A DNA stretch of 64,000 bases from Chlorohelix sp037138995 (GTDB taxonomy: Bacteria > Chloroflexota > Chloroflexia > Chloroheliales > Chloroheliaceae), in NCBI RefSeq assembly GCF_037138995.1, contig NZ_JBAXHI010000015.1:1-64000 (forward strand), written 5' to 3'. The notes beneath the pieces are model-generated. The model was not told where the DNA came from. It made no database searches and saw nothing but the letters and a program-made list of their open reading frames with translations. Positions 8,357 to 17,365 of the stretch are shown here, one piece after another; the first letter of the stretch is position 1; the number at the start of each line of letters is the position of its first letter. The position numbers and the translations under genes were made by a program.

Positions 8357-9829
8357 TCACTTCAAGTCTTGTTCAACCAGCTTTGCCACGATTTTGGCTG
8401 ATAACGTTACCAACGGCACACCGCCGCCGGGATGGGTGCTACCTCCAGCGTAATATAACCCCTTTATCTTTGAAGAGCGGTTGGGTGGGCGCAGGAACGC
8501 GCTGAAACGGTTGTTGCTGCTTAGTCCGTAGATTGCGCCGTGTGTGGCGTTGTAGCTCTGTTCTAGGTCGTGCGGGGTCATTACTCTCTCAACCTCAATT
8601 GCTGTTTCTAGCCCTTCCAATCCGCTCTCTTGCAGCCGCCCGATAATTAGGTCGCGGTAAGCTTTCACAGGCGCAGGAGTCCAATCAGATTTTTCTGATA
8701 AATAGGGGGCATTTGTCAGTACGAACAGGTTGCTGCTACCCGGCGGGGCATGTGCTGGGTCGGTGCGTCCCGTCCAGCAGATGTAAATAGTAGGGTCTTG
8801 TGGTGGTACTTTGCGCTCGAAAATATCGGCGAACTCTTTTTGGTAGTCGTGGCTGAACAAAATATTGTGGTGTCGCAATTGCTTGTACTGTCGCTTCAAA
8901 CCCAGAAATAGCACAAAACCGCTGCAACTTGGCTCTATTCCGGTGTATTTGCGCCAGCCTTCGCGTTTTTGCCCTAACAAATTACGATTAGTGTAGTTCA
9001 CATCCGCGTTGGAGATAACCACTTCTGCCGCTACTTCCTCGCCACTTTCCAAGCGCAGCCCTGAAGCTTTGCCGTTGCATGTCAGAATGCGTTCTACTTT
9101 TACCCCAGTACGTACTTCTACCCCTAACTCTTGCGCTAGTTTCAGATATGCCTGTGCCAACTTGTACAAGCCATCTCGTACATACCAACCGCCCAACCCC
9201 AATTCCACGAAGGGTATCACGTTCAGAGTGGCAGGGGCGCGATACGGTGAAGAACCGTTGTAAGTGGCGTAGCGATCGAAAAGCTGCACTAACCGCTTAT
9301 CCTTGAAAAAGGCGGTGTTGGCTTGATGCACCGTGCGGAAGGGGTCAATCTTGAAAGTATTTGACAGTCTCATTTGGCGCAAGTCGCTCAAGTTATTAAA
9401 GCCGTTGAACAAGAACACCTCTGCTGTTAGGTCGTACAGGCGGCGACTGTAAGCCATATACTTATAATAGTTCGCTACATCCGGCGGGCTGAGTTTTTCG
9501 ATGGCGAAGGTCATGGAGGCGAGGCTATCGCTGGCATCAAAAACCGCACCATCAGGGTAGAAATAGCGCGTGATAGGCTCTACCGGGACAAGTTCTACAT
9601 AGTCTTTGAAATCACGCCCGGCTACTCTGAACAGGTCGTCATATACAAATGGCATAGTAATCAGTGAGGGACCCGTGTCCCAGCGGTAGCCTTCTTTTTC
9701 CATCAGGTTGAGCTTGCCACCCACTTGAGCATTTTTCTCAAAGATTTGAACCTTATGCCCGGTTGCTGCTAATCTGATTGCAGTTGCCAGACCACCCATT
9801 CCTCCGCCGACTATCGTAACTGTCGCCAA
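8357..9829 (-). CDS. crtI: CrtI-type carotenoid desaturase (phytoene desaturase family)
   Basis: A 490-residue FAD enzyme. The N-terminal dinucleotide motif is TIVGGGMGGLATAIRLA, followed by VGGKLNLMEKEGYRWDTGPS, and the C-terminal flavin motif is YYAGGSTHPGGGVPLV; all three define the CrtI family. Members desaturate phytoene to lycopene, and close relatives act as CrtD, CrtN or apocarotenoid oxidases, so the exact step is not fixed by sequence. Carotenoid synthesis fits a phototroph. It is transcribed away from the SDR gene at 9937 and no other crt gene is adjacent. Full length. Confidence 0.9.
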   Translation of the reverse strand: MATVTIVGGGMGGLATAIRLAATGHKVQIFEKNAQVGGKLNLMEKEGYRWDTGPSLITMPFVYDDLFRVAGRDFKDYVELVPVEPITRYFYPDGAVFDASDSLASMTFAIEKLSPPDVANYYKYMAYSRRLYDLTAEVFLFNGFNNLSDLRQMRLSNTFKIDPFRTVHQANTAFFKDKRLVQLFDRYATYNGSSPYRAPATLNVIPFVELGLGGWYVRDGLYKLAQAYLKLAQELGVEVRTGVKVERILTCNGKASGLRLESGEEVAAEVVISNADVNYTNRNLLGQKREGWRKYTGIEPSCSGFVLFLGLKRQYKQLRHHNILFSHDYQKEFADIFERKVPPQDPTIYICWTGRTDPAHAPPGSSNLFVLTNAPYLSEKSDWTPAPVKAYRDLIIGRLQESGLEGLETAIEVERVMTPHDLEQSYNATHGAIYGLSSNNRFSAFLRPPNRSSKIKGLYYAGGSTHPGGGVPLVTLSAKIVAKLVEQDLK

Positions 9830-9936
9830 TTTTTACTCCGTTCTGTGGTGTCGTTTAGCCCGTTATGGGGATATAATAAGTCGGATTAGCTTATACTGCA
9901 AAGGCAAATGTATTCTGAGAAGGAGAAAAAGCAAGG

Positions 9937-10770
9937 ATGCTACGTTCAATTTTCCGCGAGAGGCTTTTCGATGGTCATGTAATAATGATATCGGGCGGGG
10001 GTAGCGGTATCGGACGCGCCATTGCTCGCGAACTGGCGGTATTAGGCGCGACGGTGGTAATTTGCGGACGCACCTTAGAAAAACTGGAAGCGGTGAAAGC
10101 GGAAATTGAAGCGGAGGGTGGCAAGGTTCACTCTATAGTGTGCAATATTCGTGATGAAGAGCAGGTTAAGCAATTATTCGCGCAGATACTGGAAAAGTGT
10201 GGGCGCATAGATGCGCTGGTGAACAACGCGGGTGGGCAATTTCTTTCCCCCGCCGAAGCTATTACTGCTAAAGGCTGGAACGCTGTTATTGAAACCAACC
10301 TGACCGGAGCTTTCTTCATGTGTAAGGCGGCGCAGCAAGTCTGGATGAAAGAGCATGGGGGCGCAATTGTTACTATTGTGGCGGATATATGGCGAGGTTT
10401 CCCCAATATGGCACATAGCGGCGCAGCGCGGGCAGGTGTGGTGAACCTAACCCAAACGTTGGCGTTGGAATGGGCGCAATATGCGATTCGTATCAATGCG
10501 GTTGCGCCCGGACTGATAGACTCTAGTGGATTGTCGAAATACCCCCCAGAGGTGCAGGCGATGCTTGCACAGTTGCCTCGCGATATTCCGGCTCAGCGAA
10601 TGGGAACCGAGCGCGAGGTAGCTGCTGCTGTTGTTTTTCTGCTCTCACCTGCTGCCGCTTTTATCTCCGGCGAGACTTTAAAAGTGGATGGCGCGGGTTC
10701 GCTCTATCGCTTGCAAGGTTACGTAATACCTGAGCATACTGCATGGGAGAGCTATGGTGAGGATTCCTAA
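9937..10770 (+). CDS. SDR-family oxidoreductase, 2,4-dienoyl-CoA reductase-like
   Basis: A 277-residue Rossmann-fold protein. The nucleotide motif is SGGGSGIGRAIA (in place of TGxxxGxG), and the structural NNAGG is present. The usual YxxxK active site is replaced: the aligned region reads MAHSGAARAGVVNLTQTLA, lacking both the Tyr and the Lys. Such changes are known in 2,4-dienoyl-CoA reductase and AtuG-like SDRs, which point to acyl-CoA or terpenoid substrates. A purine-rich GGAGAAAAAGCAAGG precedes the ATG. It stands alone, divergent from crtI; a TATAAT at 9872-9877 may be its -10. Substrate unknown. Confidence 0.85.
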   Translation: MLRSIFRERLFDGHVIMISGGGSGIGRAIARELAVLGATVVICGRTLEKLEAVKAEIEAEGGKVHSIVCNIRDEEQVKQLFAQILEKCGRIDALVNNAGGQFLSPAEAITAKGWNAVIETNLTGAFFMCKAAQQVWMKEHGGAIVTIVADIWRGFPNMAHSGAARAGVVNLTQTLALEWAQYAIRINAVAPGLIDSSGLSKYPPEVQAMLAQLPRDIPAQRMGTEREVAAAVVFLLSPAAAFISGETLKVDGAGSLYRLQGYVIPEHTAWESYGEDS

Positions 10771-11112
10771 CTCTTAATGGGCAGTCTAACATTATTCATT
10801 GAGGCGCAACATGGGAAATAATCTTCAAAAGCTGCTCGAATTTGGAAGCGACTTGCCTGACGGTAGCCCCATTCAAATAAAATTCCTCGATGGGAACTGA
10901 CATTTTGTATATTTCAAATAAAACAAAAAACCTGTACAAACTGAATTACAGGGAAGGGCTATTAACGGTAGCGCAAGCGCAAAACTTGCAGTTAAAAACT
11001 ATGCAAAAAATAACACAAAACACTAACGCTACCCTAAATTCCATACTCAACGCTGTGTTATAATGGCGCAAAGCCGGAGTTTGCTATTATTTTACTAAAT
11101 GAGGTCAAAAAA
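10771..11112 (+). other. Intergenic region before serC; weak promoter, no convincing gene
   Basis: A TATAAT lies at 11059-11064, about 50 bases before serC, without a clear -35 hexamer. A 29-codon frame opens at 10811 (MGNNLQKLLEFGSDLPDG...) and stops at 10900, but it has no Shine-Dalgarno sequence, so I do not call it a gene. The rest is A-rich and shows no hairpin with a T-run. Confidence 0.45.
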
Positions 11113-12225
11113 ATGACACAGACCGTAAAAGAAACTAAAGTTGAGCGCATCTATAACTTTTCTGCAGGACCTGCGGTATTGCCGCTGGAAGTGTTGGAGC
11201 AAGTTCAGCGTGATTTGATTTCCTACCCCGGTGCGGGTATGTCCGTAATGGAAATGAGCCATCGTAGCGCCCCTTTCGAGGGAATCATTCATACCGCCGA
11301 AGCAGATTTGAGAACCTTACTGAATATCCCTGCCAACTATAAGGTGTTGTATTTGCAAGGTGGCGCCAGTCTGCAATTCTCTATGATTCCTATGAATTTT
11401 TTGCCTACCGGAGCAGAAGCCTCCTATATTATTAGTGGCGTTTGGGCGCAAACCGCTTATAAAGAGGCTCTAAAGCTGGGTAAAGCGCGAGTTGCTGCCA
11501 GCACAGAATCCGAGAATTTTACTCGTGTGCCTACCCAAAGCGAAATTCAGATTGACCCCCAAGATGCTTATGCCCATTTCACCTCAAATAATACCATCTA
11601 TGGAACACAATCCCTTGTAGAACCAGAAGTAGGTGATGTTCCGTTGCTGTGTGATGCTTCCTCGGATATTTTGAGTCGCCCACTTGATATAACCAAATAT
11701 GCCATGCTTTATGGTGGGGCGCAGAAAAATGCTGGTATCGCGGGGGTGACACTCGTGATTGTGCGCGAAGACTTACTAGAGCGAGTGCCAAAGAACCTAC
11801 CTTCTCTGCTGGATTATCGCTTGATGGCAGAAAAAGAATCGCTATTTAATACTCCTCCTGCTTTCGCGGTGTACGTGAACGGTTTGGTGGTGAAATGGCT
11901 GTTGAGCATCGGCGGGTTGCCGGAAATCGAGCGTCGCAATAAGGAAAAAGCAGCTTTATTATACGCTGCGATTGATACCAGCGGCGGGTTCTATCGAGGT
12001 CATTCCCAACCGGATAGCCGCTCACTTATGAACGTCACTTTCCGATTGCTTAGCGAAGAACTTGAGAAGAAATTTGTTAAGGAATCTACTGCTATCGGGT
12101 TAGATGGTCTGAAAGGACATCGTTCGGTGGGAGGGTTACGCGCCTCGATTTATAACGCTTTCCCTAAAGAAGGAGTTGCTGCGCTAATAGCCTTTATGAA
12201 GGATTTTCAGGCTAAAAACGGCTAA
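11113..12225 (+). CDS. serC: SerC, phosphoserine aminotransferase
   Basis: A 370-residue class V PLP aminotransferase. The start IYNFSAGPAVLPLEVLEQ and the following GMSVMEMSHRS are diagnostic of SerC. The PLP-lysine region reads YGGAQKNAGIAGVTLVIV, and the C-terminal VGGLRASIYNAFP contacts the substrate phosphate. It converts 3-phosphohydroxypyruvate to phosphoserine in serine synthesis and may also serve pyridoxine synthesis in other organisms, although this one has PdxST. Start chosen at the first ATG, preceded by GAGG. Full length. Confidence 0.97.
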   Translation: MTQTVKETKVERIYNFSAGPAVLPLEVLEQVQRDLISYPGAGMSVMEMSHRSAPFEGIIHTAEADLRTLLNIPANYKVLYLQGGASLQFSMIPMNFLPTGAEASYIISGVWAQTAYKEALKLGKARVAASTESENFTRVPTQSEIQIDPQDAYAHFTSNNTIYGTQSLVEPEVGDVPLLCDASSDILSRPLDITKYAMLYGGAQKNAGIAGVTLVIVREDLLERVPKNLPSLLDYRLMAEKESLFNTPPAFAVYVNGLVVKWLLSIGGLPEIERRNKEKAALLYAAIDTSGGFYRGHSQPDSRSLMNVTFRLLSEELEKKFVKESTAIGLDGLKGHRSVGGLRASIYNAFPKEGVAALIAFMKDFQAKNG

Positions 12226-12349
12226 AACCAATTAATTCGGGGGTTGCGTTTTGCTGCAATCCTGTTTCGCTAAGAACTCCAGACGGGTAGGTTTGCTCTG
12301 GAGGCGGTATAGAGAGCCATAAATTAAATTTGGAGCGTGTTAACCACCA

Positions 12350-13357
12350 ATGAGCCATAACATTTTGATACTCAAGGGCGATGGAATCGGACCGGAAGTA
12401 GTTGATGTCGCCGTAGATATTTTGAAACATATGGGGCTAGACCTCAATTTTAGCGAGGCAAAGGCTGGCTATGCCTGTTATCAGGAGGTGGGCGACCCTA
12501 TCCCACAGACGACTATTGCTGCTGCCCGTGCTGCCGATGCTACCCTTTTCGGCGCAGTTACTACCCCCCCTGACATTCCGAACTATCGTAGCGCGGTGGT
12601 AACTCTCCGCCGCGAACTCGACCTTTACGCCAACTTGCGTCCGGTTCACTCGCTTGGTTTGACGGGTGGGCATTATCGTGAGGGGTTGGATTTTTACGTG
12701 GTTCGAGAAAATACCGAAGGTTTATATATCGGTCAGGAAGAAGATTTCGGAGATTACGCTATTGCCAAACGCCTTGTTACTAAGAAAGGCAGTGAGCGCA
12801 TTGTTCGTTACGCTTACGAATTGGCACGGCGCACAGGTAAGCGCAAAGTTACTGTAGTGCATAAAGCAAACATTTTGCGCCTGACCGATGGGCTTTTCCG
12901 CCGAACCGCCTTAGCAGTGGCAAAAGAATATGCTGAACAATATGGGATTGAGGTTCAGGAACTGCTGGTGGATACAATGGCGATGCGTCTGATAAAAGAC
13001 CCGCAGAATTTTGAGGTTATCGTTACCACCAACTTATTCGGGGATATTCTATCTGATGAAGCGGCGGAACTGGTAGGCGGGTTGGGCGTAGCTGCCAGCG
13101 GCAACATCGGCGAACACGGCGCAATCTTTGAACCGGTTCACGGTAGCGCCCCTGACATTGCGGGTAAGGGGATAGCCAATCCTTTTGCCACTTTGCTGGC
13201 AACCGTGATGATGTTGCAACATATAGGTGAAAATGCTGCTGCTGAACATCTCCAAGCTGCGGTGGCGGCTACTATCCGGCAGGGAACGTTAACCCCTGAC
13301 CTAGGCGGTACTGCTAATACTGCCCGTGTTAAGGAGCAGATTATTTCCAATCTCTAA
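12350..13357 (+). CDS. Isocitrate/isopropylmalate-family dehydrogenase (NAD-type, homoisocitrate DH-like)
   Basis: A 335-residue beta-decarboxylating dehydrogenase. It begins ILILKGDGIGPEVVDVAVDIL and has RRELDLYANLRPV, VVRENTEGLYIGQEED, DTMAMRLIKDPQNFEVIVT and EPVHGSAPDIAGKGIANP. The VRENTEGLY form fits isocitrate or homoisocitrate dehydrogenases more than LeuB, which usually has VRELTGGIYFG. It oxidises and decarboxylates a 2-hydroxy-dicarboxylate with NAD(P). No leu or lys genes adjoin it, so the substrate cannot be fixed. It is followed by a good terminator. Confidence 0.88.
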   Translation: MSHNILILKGDGIGPEVVDVAVDILKHMGLDLNFSEAKAGYACYQEVGDPIPQTTIAAARAADATLFGAVTTPPDIPNYRSAVVTLRRELDLYANLRPVHSLGLTGGHYREGLDFYVVRENTEGLYIGQEEDFGDYAIAKRLVTKKGSERIVRYAYELARRTGKRKVTVVHKANILRLTDGLFRRTALAVAKEYAEQYGIEVQELLVDTMAMRLIKDPQNFEVIVTTNLFGDILSDEAAELVGGLGVAASGNIGEHGAIFEPVHGSAPDIAGKGIANPFATLLATVMMLQHIGENAAAEHLQAAVAATIRQGTLTPDLGGTANTARVKEQIISNL

Positions 13358-13432
13358 AAATCTTAGCGGTGGCGTAGTCACATACTGTCTTAATAGCATT
13401 AGGCAAAAATCAAAGAACAATCCCAAAAGTTT

Positions 13433-13466
13433 AAGGGCGTGAATTGGCAAAAACACGCCCTTTTAT
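13433..13466 (+). terminator. Intrinsic terminator after the dehydrogenase gene
   Basis: AAGGGCGTG (13433-13441) pairs with CACGCCCTT (13454-13462), a 9-bp stem with a 12-base loop, followed by TTTATT. Confidence 0.85.
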
Positions 13467-13597
13467 TATAATAATAAAATTATCGTTGCAATTCGATGAA
13501 TTTCAAAATACAAATCTATTTTAAGATATAAAAAAACCAGTTATACTAAGGTTAGATTTATGATAGATAAAAACCTTATGAAAGAGGGTAGGTTGGC

Positions 13598-15391
13598 ATG
13601 CGCGAGACCGATGAAAAGACAGAGCAATCTCCACATGTTGAAGCGGTATTAGCACTGGCGCTGTCTTTTCCGGATGGGTTATTGGTAGCAAATCAGGCTG
13701 ATGAGGTGCTTTTCGCCAATCTGAAGGCTTGCGCTATGCTGGCGCATTCTGCCAGTCAATTAATCGGGCAATCTTTCCAGAATGCGCTCAAAGAAATATT
13801 ATTACGCGCCCGCGAACCAAAACAGCTTTATACCCTGCTACTTAACACCCGCCCAGAACAACCGGTTATTCTTGATATATCATTGGTAACGCCAACTTCG
13901 GTTGGGGCTGAACCAGCGGCAGATGCTCATGTGCGCCTCATCCTGTTTTCAGTTCTTGATAAAGATAGTAAATGGCTTGGTCGCGGCTTATTACTGCAAG
14001 ATGGTCGCTATGAACCACCGGCAGAACAGGTTAAAAACGAGTTTATGGAGGTGGTTTCACACGAGTTGCGTACGCCACTCAGCGCGATTCAAGGTTTCAG
14101 TGAATTGCTACTCACGCAGGATGCCCCTCCTGAACGTCAGCGCATGTGGCTGGAAATGATAAATCGCGAAAGTGTGCGCCTATCCGGTCTGATTGAGGAT
14201 ATGCTCAGCCTTGCTCATATCGAAAGCGGGCGCATTGATTTACGACTCGAACGGGTTGACCTTGAAGTGGTCATTCGTCAAGTAGTTGAGATTTTACGGG
14301 TCGGCAGCAGTCGTCATACCTTCAAAATTGAAATTGAATCTAATCTTCCGTTCGCCCGTACTGACCGCGACAAGTTAATTCAAATACTGAACAACATTAT
14401 TGGCAATGCCATAAAATATTCCTCCAAAGGCGGCAACATTAACATTCGGGTTATTGTCAGCCCTACCAACTCTGAGCTTATTCAAATCAGTATCAGCGAT
14501 CAGGGCGTAGGTATTCCTGAAGGCGACCAGACTCATATTTTTGAGAAATACTATCGGGTTCGCAATGGCACAACCCGCGAGGTTAAAGGCATCGGGCTAG
14601 GTCTTGCTATTACTCGTAATCTGGTCGAATTAATGGGTGGGCGTATTTGGGCGGAAAGCAAACTAGGGGTAGGCACTACCTTCTTCTTTACTGTGCCGGT
14701 TCACATCTTCCCCAATCGCGAAATCAAGGTTTTCAAAGACATTTTGCTCAAATCCTTGCTGGTTCAGGGTAAGGATATAACTGAAGCCGAGCTTTATCTG
14801 GATTACCTGCAACGCACCTTGCCCTCTAACCAACTTGATGAAGTGTTGCGTGATACCCTCTACGAAGTGGGCGAACTGTGGCATCAAGGCAAAATCGGGA
14901 TTGGCGATGAGCATCTTGCGGTCGGGGTTATCCGCGACTTTCTGGCACGCGCTAAAACCGTCGCTTCTCCCTTTAGCGGATTAAGGGTTGTGGTCGGTAC
15001 GGTTTCTGGTGAAGAACATATGGTGGGGCTAACAATGGTGGCAAATGCCTTTACTCGTTCTGGGTGGCTAATTACCAATCTGGGCGCAAATGTGCCTGTT
15101 TCTGCTTTTATCACCACCATTGAGCAAAGCAAGCCTGATTTGCTGTTACTGAGTATTTCGCTTCGGCAGCACTTTGTAGAAATAAAGCGCGTAGTACAGG
15201 AAGTGCGGAAGGCTTACCCTAATATGATAATAGGGGTGGGCGGGCGGTTGTTCAACGAGCTGCCTGATTTAGCGGCTCAGTTAGGCGTGGACTTTCAAGG
15301 CACAAACCCTGATGAAACTGTCAGAATAGCGACACGCTTCCTGAATGAGCGTCTTGAAACACAGAAAAAACTTTCAGAGAAAAATTCCTAA
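13598..15391 (+). CDS. Histidine kinase with C-terminal cobalamin-binding (CarH-type) sensor domain
   Basis: A 597-residue cytosolic protein. Residues about 12-130 look PAS-like. HisKA has the phospho-acceptor His155 in EVVSHELRTPLSAIQGF. HATPase_c has its N-box around 265-275, DQGVGIPEG near 301 and GIGLGLA near 331. Residues 385-455 form a helical B12-cap domain with W428-x9-E438-H439, and 460-595 form a B12-binding Rossmann domain with E472-x-H474-xx-G477. W-x9-EH plus ExHxxG is the signature of CarH-type adenosylcobalamin photoreceptors. A cobalamin- or light-sensing kinase is inferred. No response-regulator gene is adjacent. Its stop overlaps the rsmI ATG (TAATG). Confidence 0.9.
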   Translation: MRETDEKTEQSPHVEAVLALALSFPDGLLVANQADEVLFANLKACAMLAHSASQLIGQSFQNALKEILLRAREPKQLYTLLLNTRPEQPVILDISLVTPTSVGAEPAADAHVRLILFSVLDKDSKWLGRGLLLQDGRYEPPAEQVKNEFMEVVSHELRTPLSAIQGFSELLLTQDAPPERQRMWLEMINRESVRLSGLIEDMLSLAHIESGRIDLRLERVDLEVVIRQVVEILRVGSSRHTFKIEIESNLPFARTDRDKLIQILNNIIGNAIKYSSKGGNINIRVIVSPTNSELIQISISDQGVGIPEGDQTHIFEKYYRVRNGTTREVKGIGLGLAITRNLVELMGGRIWAESKLGVGTTFFFTVPVHIFPNREIKVFKDILLKSLLVQGKDITEAELYLDYLQRTLPSNQLDEVLRDTLYEVGELWHQGKIGIGDEHLAVGVIRDFLARAKTVASPFSGLRVVVGTVSGEEHMVGLTMVANAFTRSGWLITNLGANVPVSAFITTIEQSKPDLLLLSISLRQHFVEIKRVVQEVRKAYPNMIIGVGGRLFNELPDLAAQLGVDFQGTNPDETVRIATRFLNERLETQKKLSEKNS

Positions 15392-16233
15392 TGCCTCCCG
15401 GTACACTATACGTTGTCAGCACTCCGATTGGCAATCTTGAGGATATTACCCTACGCGCCTTACGTCTCTTGCGTGAGGTAGCTTTGATTGCGGCAGAAGA
15501 TACCCGACATACTCGCCACCTGCTCAACCATTTCCAGATTCCTACCCCTGCTATCGCTTATCATGAACATAACAAACTGACTCGGCTAGATAGCGTCCTT
15601 GAAAAACTAAACGAGGGCAAAGATGTGGCGTTGGTTTCGGATGCTGGCACTCCTTGTCTGAGCGACCCCGGTTGGGAATTGGTGTGCGCCTGTTTGGAAC
15701 GGAACATACCTGTTGATGCTGCGCCGGGTGTCGCCGCTCCGCTAGTGTCGCTGGTTTTGAGCGGGTTTTCGCCTCGTGAATTTACCTATGCCGGCTTTCC
15801 GCCTCGCCAGAAAAGAGAATTGCGCGAATGGCTGGTACATTTCAAACCGGAGTTACAGCAACGCCCCCTCATTTGTTTTGAAGCACCTCATCGCTTACTT
15901 GCTCTTTTGGAAACTGCTCTTGAAGTGTGGGGAGAATGTTCGGTGGCAGCTTGCCGCGAATTAACCAAATTGCATCAGGAAGTGCGCCGTGAAAAGCTAT
16001 CCTTGACTATTGCACATTTCCGAGAAACAGCCCCACGCGGAGAATTTACGCTGGTTTTCGCCGAGCCGGAAATTGCGCCAATTCCTATACAGGCTATAAG
16101 TGAGGAAGAAATTCTGGAAAAGTTACGGTCATTAAAAGCAACCGGATTTCGGGCAAAAGCGGCAGTTGAGCAAATTTCGCAAGAACTGGGTTTATCGCAT
16201 CGCAAGGTTTATGATTTGTGGCTTAAGCTCTGA
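15391..16233 (+). CDS. rsmI: RsmI, 16S rRNA (cytidine1402-2'-O)-methyltransferase
   Basis: A 280-residue SAM-dependent tetrapyrrole-methylase-fold enzyme. It starts PPGTLYVVSTPIGNLEDITL, with VALIAAEDTRHTRHLL, LVSDAGTPCLSDPG and the C-terminal helical domain ending GLSHRKVYDLWLKL. RsmI 2'-O-methylates C1402 in the ribosomal P-site region. The ATG overlaps the last base of the kinase stop codon, so translation is probably coupled. Full length. Confidence 0.96.
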   Translation: MPPGTLYVVSTPIGNLEDITLRALRLLREVALIAAEDTRHTRHLLNHFQIPTPAIAYHEHNKLTRLDSVLEKLNEGKDVALVSDAGTPCLSDPGWELVCACLERNIPVDAAPGVAAPLVSLVLSGFSPREFTYAGFPPRQKRELREWLVHFKPELQQRPLICFEAPHRLLALLETALEVWGECSVAACRELTKLHQEVRREKLSLTIAHFRETAPRGEFTLVFAEPEIAPIPIQAISEEEILEKLRSLKATGFRAKAAVEQISQELGLSHRKVYDLWLKL

Positions 16234-16390
16234 GCCTTTTCCCTTATTTCAAACTGTACTACGTAACATTCCTCAGTAGAATCGGCATGCCAAAATCGGC
16301 ATAGTAGCCTATTCCTAAAAAAACCTTTTAATAGTATCATTTCTGGACTTAGCTAACATACAAATTTCTTATATCTTATAGGATACTCTT

Positions 16391-17308
16391 ATGACCATCG
16401 AACTGGAGCTTGAGAACAGTATTGGAACTACTTCTGGCTTGGCAGGATTCTGGCGCAAAATCCGTTGGGATGCGTTGCTGGTTTTTCTGACTGTAATTTG
16501 GGGTAGCACTTTTTTACTGGTTCAAAATAGCATCAAATTGGTCGAGCCTTTCAGCTTTTTGTCAATGCGCTTTACTATCGCAACGCTGGCGCTGGCGATA
16601 ATTTTCCGCAAACGCATTGTTCGGATAACTCGCCGGGAATTGGTTACAGGTAGCATCATCGGAGTATTTGTATTTTCTGCTTTTGCTCTACAAACCGTAG
16701 GCTTGCAATTTACCACTACCAGCAAGGCGGGCTTTATCACGGGCTTGTATGTGCCGCTGGTTCCGGTAATGGCAATATTTTTGCTACGCCACTTTCCCGC
16801 TCCCCTAATTTGGGTTGGGGTCTTCTTTTCAACGCTCGGTATGGGTTTGTTATCAATAAACGACAACTTTAACCTTGATTTCGGAATGGGTGAGTTGCTG
16901 GTGTTGGGCTGCGCTGTGGCATGTGCCTTACACATTGTAACTGTGAGCAAGTTTGCGCCCCAAGCCGACGCGATAAACCTAACAACCGTGCAAATCGGTG
17001 TTACCGCGCTGTTAAGTTTAGCTTCGGTATTAATTTCAGGAGAACCGTGGGTAATTGCTCCCGCTCCCGCGTGGGGTTCTGCGCTTTTTATGGGACTAAT
17101 AGCTACCGCCTTTGCCTTGTCGGTAATGAATCGGGCGCAGCAATTTATCAGCAGCACCCGCGCCACCTTGATTTATGCGCTTGAACCGGCATGGGCAGGG
17201 CTGTTCGGCGTTTTGGCAGGAGAAACCTTGAGTTTACCCGCTATGTTGGGCTGCTTGCTCATTTTCGCCGGGATGGTAGTTAGCGGAATCGGGGAGAGTA
17301 GCAAGTGA
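16391..17308 (+). CDS. EamA/DMT-family transporter
   Basis: A 305-residue protein with about ten hydrophobic helices arranged as two EamA repeats. The first repeat opens LVFLTVIWGSTFLLVQNSI and the second contains LEPAWAGLFGVLAGETLS, both typical of drug/metabolite superfamily exporters (RhaT/YdcZ-like). The ATG follows AGGATACTCTT. It has no operon partner: rsmI lies 157 bases upstream, and a GNAT gene converges. Substrate unknown. Confidence 0.88.
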   Translation: MTIELELENSIGTTSGLAGFWRKIRWDALLVFLTVIWGSTFLLVQNSIKLVEPFSFLSMRFTIATLALAIIFRKRIVRITRRELVTGSIIGVFVFSAFALQTVGLQFTTTSKAGFITGLYVPLVPVMAIFLLRHFPAPLIWVGVFFSTLGMGLLSINDNFNLDFGMGELLVLGCAVACALHIVTVSKFAPQADAINLTTVQIGVTALLSLASVLISGEPWVIAPAPAWGSALFMGLIATAFALSVMNRAQQFISSTRATLIYALEPAWAGLFGVLAGETLSLPAMLGCLLIFAGMVVSGIGESSK

Positions 17309-17365
17309 AGGTTAGCTGAATTTTGGGTAGCACTCTGTAGATGGGTTTATTCTATCAAACAGTTA

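Noticed and set aside
10811..10900. 29-codon frame upstream of serC
   Set aside because: No Shine-Dalgarno sequence and no partner gene; chance cannot be excluded.
16522..17166. 214-codon minus-strand frame opposite the EamA transporter gene
   Set aside because: It is a shadow of the hydrophobic plus-strand gene; its composition (Lys/Ala/Thr-rich, no domain) is not protein-like.
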